From the NCBI GenBank assembly GCA_029582165.1, contig CM055869.1, positions 57,609,518 through 57,673,517 of the forward strand: 64,000 nucleotides of DNA, given 5' to 3'. Source of the DNA: Portulaca oleracea (taxonomy: Eukaryota; Streptophyta; Magnoliopsida; Caryophyllales; Portulacaceae). Under the pieces are notes generated by a model. It was not told the origin of the DNA. It worked only from the letters and a program-made list of their open reading frames with translations, and did no database searches. Below are positions 55,372 to 64,000 of this stretch, piece after piece; position 1 is the stretch's first letter; each line of letters starts with the position of its first letter. Made by a program: the position numbers and the translations under genes.

Positions 55372-56769
55372 ACGTTCCAGAATCAGGAAAATTAGGAATT
55401 CCGCAAAACCCTCCTCTGCTTACAAATTCTGGTGTTGAAATTACGGTTTTGAAGAATTTGCAAACCTGCTTGAATCGAAGATTAAACTCGTAATCAACCA
55501 CACAAAGTTTGATGCGCACCCAAGAACAAACAACGAGTGAGCCAAAATTCGACTAAGTCACACACATAAATTCATGAACAATTTAACCCCAAAGCCAGAA
55601 ATAGATCAAGAACTAGGACATTCAACAAGAAACTTCAGAAAATCAACAAAGCATACCAAAGAATGAAGAGAGAGGCAGAAAATTCAGTCAAGAAACCAGC
55701 CATGAATCAATCGAAACCCAGAAATTAGAGCATTACTACCGAAATTGACCAAATTAGTACGAACAACCATAAAATTCAACCGAGTGCAGTGAACTCGAAC
55801 CCAGATCAACAAAGCTATCTACAAATCAATTTCGAATCCAAAATAACATGCATCAACAAAATTGAATTTGAAAACTTTAGTAAAAACCCTAAAATTATAA
55901 TCGAAGTTGTAAGAACAAATGAAAAGAAATCATGAGAACGAACCCTTAATTCGGGATGGAAGGTCGTCTACACTCAACTTCACCTTCATCAATCTCGACG
56001 AGGCGGGAGAAGGCGTTCCAGAGAGGAGCGAAGTGTAAGGGGGTGTTTGTGAGGAAGAGGAAGGTGATGTTGAGATTAGGGTTTCTGGAGCCGAGGCGAG
56101 AGAAGGCGAGGGAGGTGGCGGAGGATGATCAGAGGTTGGCGGAGGAGACGGCGCGGCGGAAGAGGGCGAGGTCGTCGAGCTCGTCGGAGGGGGAGACGGG
56201 GAGTTGTCGTGGTGGGAGGAATCGAGGGGCGAGGATGAAGATTATGGGGAGGGAGATTATCAGGGTGAAGATTAAGATGTACTGGGATTGATGGAATTGC
56301 AACATTTTTGATTGAATTTGATTGAAATTGAAGATGGGTTTTGGGATTGTGGACTAATCTAGTAAACTGGACTGAATTGAATTGAATGGAATTGAATCAA
56401 ATCAGTGGGGTGTGGTTAATTGCAGGGGAAATCATATGTTTTCTTTGGTTTGTATGGATGAAGATGAACATCTGCAGATTCTGAAGGGTGGTTTGTTTGT
56501 GCAACGAAGAGAGAGAGAGAGGAGATAGGAGAGAGGAGAGAGGAGAGAGAGGGAGGATGACGTGGACAAATAATGCTGATTGGGCAAGTCAAAATTGACT
56601 AAATTCAACTCCTCCGCCGCCAACTAGGACTACCACCGAGTTAAAAACCCTAACTCATGCATGGCAAGTATTCAAAGTTCGTATTATTAAGAATCAAATC
56701 GAAAGTTCGTATTATTAAGTCTTATATGGCCCAAAGTTCGTATTATTAGAATCCAATAGACAATAACCC
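55106..56769. mobile_element. Pack-MULE carrying a gene fragment, perfect 9-bp TSD
   Basis: TTATAATTA lies on both sides (55097-55105 and 56770-56778), the 9-bp duplication of Mutator-like elements. Long inverted arms start GGGTTATTG at both ends and contain GGATTCTAATAATACGAAC, TTTGGGCCATATAAG and CCACCGAGTT as facing copies. Between the arms is ~1.2 kb of unrelated sequence, including the 5-prime part of a GT14-like gene (55996-56305, minus) with likely UTR or intron flanks. There is no transposase. Capture of host gene pieces between MULE ends defines a Pack-MULE. Confidence 0.87.
55996..56305 (-). pseudogene. Captured 5-prime fragment of a GT14 (DUF266/Branch) glycosyltransferase gene
   Basis: From an ATG at 56305 the minus strand encodes a short tail, a membrane anchor (YILIFTLIISLPIIFILAP), a basic/proline stem, then SPSDELDDLALFRRAVSSA. 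A TGA interrupts at about 56128. After it the same frame continues to LNITFLFLTNTPLHFAPLWN, the conserved first block of plant DUF266/GT14 type II Golgi glycosyltransferases (PF02485). The frame then loses similarity at about 56000, where the family would continue with the FF.GH...YVHA region, so the catalytic domain is absent. It is a captured and decaying fragment inside a Pack-MULE. Confidence 0.75.
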
Positions 56770-56778
56770 TTATAATTA

Positions 56779-58090
56779 TTTACTTTTATTATTATAATCG
56801 TTCACTCTCAAATATTTAGAGCGCATGCTCAATCCGGTTACATTAATATATATTGGGTAAATGGAGGGAGTAGTATGTTTGTCAAATAGAAAGGCAGGGG
56901 TGTTGCAGAATATAAGGCCCAAACAAGACCAGGTTGGGGCCTAGACCCACGTGGATGGGCCCGAAATTATTGAAGCAAATGAGAGGTAGATATAAATTCA
57001 ATGAAAAAAACATACTCCATCTATCTCTCTTTGTCTATTAAATTACTAATTTTTAGTCCCTCTTTATATTTATTAAATCAGCTAAATGTTATTTTATAAT
57101 TTTGATATTCATTACATTCTTAATAAATAAATTTATTTTATATCATTTAAAGATTATTTTCAGTGATATTTTTGACAATTTGTAAAATTTGTACTATATT
57201 TTTATACTAATTGGTTTTGATAAAGTAATTTTGACGGAAATAATTAAGGATAGAGGAACTATAATATCAAATTTTTGGCCTTTTTTTTCCATGGATCTAT
57301 CGGAATCAGTTTCTCTATGAACTTTTGTCTATGAAAATAAGATTACCTACATTTAGAACCCCAAATCACGTTCAAATATATTTCATCTGAGAGTATGTTG
57401 TTCTTGTTTTTGGACTATAATTTCAATTTTTTTATTTTCTTTTTGTCTTAACGGATATTCCATTTTGGATTTATCATAATTTGGACAAGGACTTTGTAGG
57501 TAGTAACGTCACTACGTCAGCATTTCTTTTAGCCATACAAGTGATACAACGCAAGCACGGTGCAATTAAAATCTTTGAAAAAAGTTAAGACTGGATTTAG
57601 GCCTTCTTCTTTTCTACCGTTGGTAAATTGCGGTACCACAATTTACCGCAGTTTATCACAATTCATCACTAAATACCATTTTACCACAATTCACCACAAC
57701 CCACCACAAATTACTTTTTCCAATTTATTATATATCTTTAAAAAACCCACCACAACATACCAATAACCCACCACAACCTGCCACAATTTCACCAGGCCAT
57801 ACCGCGCCATACCGCAGAATACCGCATAATTAGATCAATAAATTCCTAAAAAAAAAAAGATCAATAAGATAATGGAACCAATGTTACTCCAATTTGTTTT
57901 TCTTTCATAAAAGTATATTTCCAATTTGTTTGTGAAGTTTGCAAGAATAAAAAAAAAAAAGTCAACCTTGAATTTATACTGTATCTGACGTAAAGTAGTA
58001 CAATATCTTATCCCTTTTATTTTATCTTTACCTTCAGATATATGTTAGTCAAACTTTACAAACTTTAATTATTAATTAACATACACAATG
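56779..58090. other. AT-rich spacer with repeat fragments
   Basis: At about 57005-57260 there is a possible diverged Stowaway-like element (CTCCATCTATCTCTCTTTG to GGATAGAGGAAC). At 57590-57830 there is a TTACCACAATTTACCGC repeat of the family at 26600-27885. No gene. Confidence 0.4.
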
Positions 58091-58899
58091 TTATATTATA
58101 TGAAAATATTATTATTAGATTCATGATAAAAGTACTATTATAAGACTAAAATATTATAATTTTTTGATAAAATATATTGTAAATAACTATTAGTCAAAGG
58201 ACATTAAACACGGTATATTATATATTTATTATACGATGGTTAATGGAAAAAGATGGAGTACCGACGTCATTATCAAGGGTAATAATAAACACAGACAATG
58301 GTGTAAAAAAGAATTCTATCTTTTTCAAACATAAAGAGAAAAAGCAAAAATCGTTTCACACGCAAATTTTAGAAGGGCCTTACGATGTGTTTGATGGTAA
58401 AATTGTGAATTTGTAAGGGAATTTTTGTAGATATTCTAGAAAAATTTAAATCCAATAAGCAATAGAATGGTATGTCCGAAATGTAATTCAATTTTATATT
58501 ATATGAAAATATTATTATTAGATTCATGATAAAAGTACTATTATAAGACTAAAATATTATAATTTTTTTGATAAAATATATTGTAAATAACTATTAGTCA
58601 AAGGACATTAAACACGGTATATTATATATTTATTATACGATGGTTAATGGAAAAAGATGGAGTACCGACGTCATTATCAAGGGTAATAATAAACACAGAC
58701 AATGGTGTAAAAAAGAATTCTATCTTTTTCAAACATAAAGAGAAAAAGCAAAAATCGTTTCACACGCAAATTTTAGAAGGGCCTTACGATGTGTTTGATG
58801 GTAAAATTGTGAATTTGTAAGGGAATTTTTGTAGATATTCTAGAAAAATTTAAATCCAATAAGCAATAGAATGGTATGTCCGAAATGTAATTCAATTTT
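58091..58899. repeat. Near-perfect tandem duplication of 404 bp
   Basis: The unit starting TTATATTATATGAAAATATT at 58091 is repeated from 58494 and both end GTAATTCAATTTT. Reading them side by side I find only one difference, a T run of six versus seven bases (AATTTTTTG at about 58160, one T longer near 58568). It has no ORF and no terminal structure of a transposon. Confidence 0.92.
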
Positions 58900-59115
58900 C
58901 AATTAAAATCTTATAATTGAAGGGGTCCTGATACATCTCTCAGACAAAAACTCCTCCAATGGGGGCTCAAAAAAGTGGGCAAATGTTTTGCATCTCTGGT
59001 TTTGAACTAGCTCTCCTAATCTGAACGCAAGGTGCGGTATACCATGCCGAGAAGGCTTACATTTCACTACGGAAGGAAGCGCATTAGTGCTTTGTCGGTC
59101 GTAATTGTTCCAATT

Positions 59116-59334
59116 TCATTGCAAGTTCTGAGGGCTTAGCGTAGCTGCATCGGCAGAGGAGAACTGAACGTCACTTCTGTCACGGTCAGTAGGATTGGAT
59201 ACCTGTTGAACCATGACACATTCAACATAGAGTTCAGACTCATGTGCCTTCCAGAACCAGGGGTCTTCGAGCCTGTTGCGTACAATTAGTCGCCGCACTT
59301 CTAGGTTAAATTTCAAAGTAAAAAAACCATTCAA
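59116..59334 (-). other. Exon-like fragment of unknown origin
   Basis: A minus-strand frame of 72 codons contains NRLEDPWFWKAHESELYVEC followed by MVQQ, where CAACAG|GTATCC would serve as a splice donor. The composition is coding-like, but I do not recognise the protein and see no partner exon. It may be a gene relic. Confidence 0.3.
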
Positions 59335-59841
59335 AAAAAAAGGAAAAAAATGGAAAAACCAACCGAAATTAAGGAACGTTAGGTTTCAAAACTTTTCCAG
59401 GAAAGCTAGTCAATTGTACAAACTTTTCGATGTTTAGTTAGGACAAACAGATAGGTAAATTTTAGTGTGAGACTTATTATTTTACTCTCAACCTTAGTAG
59501 ATAGTTTTCCAAATCAGCCCTAAAATAAGTCTTTACTAATATAATTTTTTCGAGATAAAATAAGAAGAGAAAAAAGGAAGAAGAAGAAAAGAAAAAAAAA
59601 AGCCAGGTCAGAGGAGAGAGAATTCGAGATTTGAGGAATTGGATGTCTGCAAGATGACGAAGCAATGAGCAGCAAATGACCACATCCATTTATTCATTTA
59701 TCATTAACATCCCAAATCCCAACAATCTTTCTCTTTTCTCTGATTTGTCTTAATTAAACTTACTTTGCTTACCGCTAATTACTTAATTAATCAACTAATC
59801 CCCTTCTTTCTTTACTTGTCCCGCTCGTTCCAGATGCTGCT

Positions 59842-59848
59842 TATATAA
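59842..59848 (+). promoter_or_regulatory. TATA box of the F-box gene
   Basis: GCTTATATAAATAAC lies 92 bp upstream of the start codon, followed by a leader with TTCATCATCAATCATCAATC. Transcription would start near 59875. Confidence 0.7.
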
Positions 59849-59933
59849 ATAACATCACACCTTAGACTTGGCCCCTTTTCTTCATCATCAATCATCAATC
59901 TTCTTCTTTGAATTTCTCTGAGTTTGAGCAACA

Positions 59934-62900
59934 ATGGCGGAATTTGCAATGGAGGAGGAAGCTGAAATCGAGAAGCTTCCGATTGATATACTCTCTCATA
60001 TCTTCTTGCTCATCCCTTCCTTCACCGATTTAGCTCAGTAAGTTTTCGTATACTTCAATTTTATTCCCTAATTTGGTTGTTTAATTTGTTCTCGTTGTTT
60101 GATCGTGTGGATTGTCATGTGAAAATAGGGCGAGCTGTGTGTGTAAGAAATGGAAGGAAGGAGTGAAGCAATCGTTGGGGAGACGACATAGTTTGAGCTT
60201 TTCTGGATGGAAAATGGATGATCATTCGACTGCTCGTGTTGTTCGTCTTGCTTATTCCTTGAAGGAGCTTGATATGTATGTAGACAACTCTTTTTCTCCC
60301 TTTTTTGATCGATTGATCGTTGTTTTCTTTGCGTAATTTTGTTGTTTTTTATTGTAGCTTGGAAATTTGATCATGAGGATTGTTGTTTGTTTGGTTTTGA
60401 GTGAGGTTGACTAGTCAATACTCAATAGAATTTGAATCCACTTTCATTGGATCATAGCTAAAGTAGTAGATGATGATGTTGAGTTGCATTTGATTGGAGG
60501 TGGTTTAATTTTTTTTTTAAGAGAATTTACAATTGTTGAAAATATTTTAGTTGAGATCAAAAGTTATCTGGTTCATTATCATGTGCATTTGGACATGGTG
60601 TTGATTCTTGTGTTTAGGAAAAGTGAATGATGCTAAATGGATGATGCATTAAAAGTTAAACTTTGGTAAATTTTGATAAAATAATATAAATTTTGGTAAG
60701 TAATAGGAAAAGTGATAGACGTGTAAATTTTGGTAAATTCCGATAATTTTTAGGATACGTTTGGTTGGTAAAAAATCTTAGTAAAATTGTCAATTTTCCT
60801 AGGTTAATTTATTTTCCCTATGTTTGAATGTATGGGAAAAATTTTATAGGGCCCCCACAATTTCCTGTATTTTCCTAGGGAATTTTTCCCTGGGCTAAAG
60901 GAAATTTTTCCCATGAAAAAATTTTCATGACAAAATTTCCCCAAAAAAAGTTTCCCTAGGGTTTCTACCAAATGCTCCCTTAGTAAATATTTACCCACCT
61001 TAAATTGAAATGGAGTTGTTGTTTGAAGACTTTGAAGAGAATGAAATTGTTGAAAATATTTAAGGTGAGATGAGAAAATGTGCTTTGCATTATCATGTGT
61101 ATTTGATCATATAGTGTTGATTTTTGTGTATTAAACGTTCAATTCAGCTAGGTAAAAAAAAAATCGCCTTTTATTTAGCAGCCTCTTGAAGTAGACACAT
61201 TTGTGATTTGTCATCTTAAACCCTCAATTCATTGAAATTGACTACTCAATAGAACCCGCTTTCATGGGATCCTAGCTAAAGTAGTAGATGATGTTGTTGG
61301 TTCCATTGGAGGAGGTTGATTTTTGAAGAAAAAGAAGGTGCTGAAAACATGTAAACTGAGATGAAAAAAATGTGGGGTTTTCTTGTATCGTGTGTATTCA
61401 ATCACAGTGTGTTGATTTTGATTTTGTTTACATGTTGAATCAGTTCGAGAAGTCGATGGGGTTGTCAGATAACGGATGACGGTCTGTTTGAGATATCCAT
61501 GGCAGAGTGTATCGGTAACTTGACCTCAATCTCGGTGTGGGGCATGGTAGGGATCACAGACAGGGGTGTTATTCAGCTGGTAAGTAATGTTCTCTACTCA
61601 TATTGTTGTTCAATTTGTTTTCTTGTTCACTATCATTTATGCACATTTTTATGTTTCTCTAAGCTAAACCCAAGAACAGAAAAAGAAAGGCAGGTAAGAG
61701 CCTTAGATAATAGTTTATCAAAGCGAAGCGTAAAGATCACATAGTAGTATTTTGGGGGTTTTTATACCATGGGATGCGTGGTTTCGATAAGCTCAAACTT
61801 CGGAAGTTCTTGGGGTATTAACAACCCTTGGGAATTTAGATCTAGCAAAATTTGATCTGACCCGCCTGAAGGTTTAGGGTTTTGAACACGATTCCCAAAC
61901 TCGAAACCTAAACCTGAAACTGACCCGTACTGAACCCAACCAGTATTTAACCTACTCACCTGAGTTGACAGGTCTACTTGGGATGCATAAGTTTACATCT
62001 GATGGAGCTCAGTTTCGTCCTTAAAAACATTCTGAATTAGGATCCACTTCTCTTGAGTTGCATTGTGTATAAGCTTTTGGATAGAATATTACTGCAGAAC
62101 CATCTCAACTAAAAGCTTAATATTAGTTCAAGACCCAATGATGGCTTTTTTATAGTTTAACACACGCCCTTACGTGAATACCCAGTCGGTTTGAAGCGTG
62201 GATGCTGCAAAAGCCTCCGAAAATAAACGTGGGGTTGCTGAGATTCAAACCCGAGACCTCCTACTCAGTTTGACTCTGATATCATATGCAACTATCTCAA
62301 CTGAAAACTTAAATTAATAAGTGAAGGCTCTGATGTTTTTTTTTGTAATCCAACTCCAGCTAGCGGAAAGCCTTGCTTTTGATAGCTACTATATTTAACA
62401 TATAGATAACTGGGAAAGTTGGGTGCTTGCTTATTTCTGAATATTTGGTCATTCTTCAGAGTGTTTTTTTTTTTTTATGCCAAACTCAGAATCTGTCCTT
62501 ATGATTCTGCTGTTTTTTCTCTATAGAGAACATGTGCTATTGCCAAATTGTCAATTTATCACATGTGAGGCATAACCCATTGATCTAGTTTTCCCTCATA
62601 CGACTTCCATAGAAAGAAATGATGAAGTTATGAATACTGTTGTTGGAGAAAGGCTTGCTTCTCGGTTACTTCTCCACATCACATATAGATAGACCTATCA
62701 ATTCGGACGGGCTGGTTCGACGCAGGCTGGGTTTGGGTTTATTTAAGTTTCAGTTTGGAAATCATATTCGAAACCCTAAAGTTTCAAGCGGTTTCAGGTC
62801 GGGTCAAATTTTGACATGTCTACATAGATAAGACAGAAAACTTTATGTTTATTTCGGAACATCTCATGTAGTCTTTCTTGGGCATAATTTGACTGTTGAT

Positions 62901-63811
62901 ATGAAAGTCCAGGCTGGTTGTCTTTTTACTGAAACTGCAAGTTACTTAGAAATATGATAAAAATGGATTCTTTCTGATCGCCCTTCCTTACACGACGCGA
63001 TAATCTGGAAAATGCTTCAGCATATGTTCTTCTTCGGGTAGAAGTTTAACCTCGAATTCTGTTCCTCGGTTGCAGGTCTCGAGATCTACTGCATTGCAGC
63101 ACCTGAACATTGGTGGGACATTTATCACTGATGAATCTCTCTTTGCAATTGGAAACAGTTGCCCACATTTGAAGGTTATATATCTACTCTCTAGTACTGA
63201 ATTCTGGTTCTTTTTCATTTGGTTTCGATTCTTGTTGAGCCGACTTTAATGTCCAAACCGACAAATTTGACCCAACTCGAATGTCCCACATGATGACATG
63301 AACCCGACCAACCCAGATCCAAAAATGCCAGTATTAATGACCTGAATTGGCACAAAACTGAAATTGATCCAAGCCCGACCCAACCCAAATCTTGTCGAGC
63401 TAACCAACTTGAATGTCCCACCTGAACCCGACCAACCCAGGCCCAAAAATGCCAAAATTAATGACCTGAAATCGACAAAAACCTGAAATGGCCCACCCGA
63501 GCACCACTCAAACCCGACCTGAATCTTGCTGACCCGAATCGGCCCAAACCAAGACCGACCTGAAGGACATGATTGCCAGGTCGACCTCTGACGGTTGCTT
63601 TTCGCAGAGCATAGTCCTGTGGAGCTGCCGCCACGTGACTGAAATCGGGCTTCTTTACCTCGTAAACAAGTGCCGGAAGCTCCAGTCGATAAACGTGTGG
63701 GGCACTCGGGTCCCCGTGGATGGGCTCATGGGGCTGCTCATGATCAGCCCGGCCCTACAGATCAAATCTTCCGGTCTTCTTATGCCGAACACTCAAGCTA
63801 TTCCGGTTTAA
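59934..63811 (+). CDS. F-box/RNI-like protein (At5g67140-type), five exons
   Basis: Exons 59934-60037, 60129-60275, 61444-61579, 63076-63174 and 63608-63811 join in frame to 229 residues. Donors are GTAAGT, GTATGT, GTAAGT and GTTATA; all acceptors are AG, and phases agree. The F-box is at about residues 13-48 (EKLPIDILSHIFLLIPSFTDLAQ, then CVCKKWKEGV). The rest is leucine-rich-repeat-like: LKELDISRSRWGCQITDDGL, LTSISVWGMVGITDRGVIQL, LQHLNIGGTFITDESLFAIG, and a CRHVTE...KCRKLQSINVWGTRVP end. The order and wording fit Arabidopsis At5g67140. Such proteins bind SKP1 through the F-box and present targets to an SCF ubiquitin ligase; the target is unknown. The last donor (GTTATA) is weak and should be confirmed by cDNA. 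The third intron is swollen by repeats. Confidence 0.9.
60752..60981. mobile_element. hAT-like MITE in intron 2 of the F-box gene
   Basis: Starts AGGATACGTTTGGTTGG and ends ACCAAATGCTCCCT. The interior is rich in facing TTTTCCC/GGGAAA words. It resembles the elements at 28804 and 52563. No duplication was read. Confidence 0.5.
61830..62825. repeat. Inverted pair of GGGTC/GACCCG repeats plus a TRIM-like fragment in intron 3 of the F-box gene
   Basis: The stretch 61835-61975 (GACCCGCC.GAAGGTTTAGGG to TTGACAGGTCTAC) is mirrored at about 62685-62825 (ATAGACCTATCAATTCGG to TTGACATGTCTAC), facing the other way. Between them, 62085-62320 is an inverted copy of the dispersed repeat at 26847-27116. 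Confidence 0.55.
63230..63570. repeat. Degenerate ACCCGACC repeats in intron 4 of the F-box gene
   Basis: A mosaic of AACCCGACCAACCCAGG, AAAAATGCCA and TTAATGACCTGAA units, about three partly tandem copies ~120 bp long, fills most of the intron. Confidence 0.6.
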
Positions 63812-64000
63812 TCTGCTGAGTGAGTACTCTGGGCCATCTGATTCTTCGAAGGAAGTTCATATGCTTTGTGCGCAAATAATGGAGAATGAATGAATGTGTG
63901 TACAGATTGTTTCAATGGATTTATGATGAATGAACACGGATTCAACCCCAGACGAAAAATAAGCTTAAGATTTGTGTATATGCTCAATCGATTTGTAATT

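Overview
The window reads as nuclear DNA of a flowering plant, most likely a eudicot. The genes are plant-type and some are split by introns. They sit in AT-rich spacer packed with plant transposon classes: CACTA, Mutator-like fold-backs, Stowaway MITEs, TRIM, copia/Sirevirus and RNase H fragments. No tRNA, rRNA, CRISPR or bacterial operon was seen. The species cannot be fixed from the sequence.

Five host genes are well supported. They are a Nop52/RRP1 rRNA-processing protein (minus, 3900-5537), a nodulin-like major-facilitator transporter (minus, 11223-13034), an AMT1 ammonium transporter (minus, 31617-33023), a receptor-like kinase with an L-lectin-RK-type kinase but an unrecognised ectodomain (minus, two exons, 41309-45936), and a five-exon F-box/RNI protein (plus, 59934-63811). 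They share no evident pathway and look like independent genes in a repeat-rich region. Three or four short exon-like segments (30913-31054, 33678-33780, 35410-35553, 59116-59334) may mark further genes that I cannot identify.

Layout: 1-3900 is spacer with a ~750-bp tandem duplication downstream of RRP1. 5781-7064 is a Mutator-like fold-back element with a perfect 9-bp target duplication. 7081-8940 holds a Stowaway MITE broken by another insertion and an RNase H relic broken by another repeat. 13651-13928 is a TRIM. 14583-21517 is a 6.9-kb CACTA transposon with a decayed tnp2 transposase, hairpin subterminal repeats and a large internal inverted repeat. 21607-29324 is a MITE and tandem-repeat field. 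36800-40104 holds MITEs and a deleted copia element. 42076-45050 is the 3-kb intron of the receptor kinase, filled with repeats. 46098-47954 is a small CACTA-like element containing a solo LTR. 47976-51070 is a Sirevirus-like copia remnant with an envelope-like third ORF. 55106-56769 is a Pack-MULE carrying the 5-prime part of a GT14 glycosyltransferase gene. 58091-58899 is an almost perfect 404-bp tandem duplication.

The strongest leads are the receptor kinase with its unusual ectodomain and intron, the Pack-MULE with captured GT14 sequence, and the several long-inverted-repeat MULE derivatives whose 9-bp duplications can be read directly. All homology calls come from recognising motifs by eye; no database search was run.
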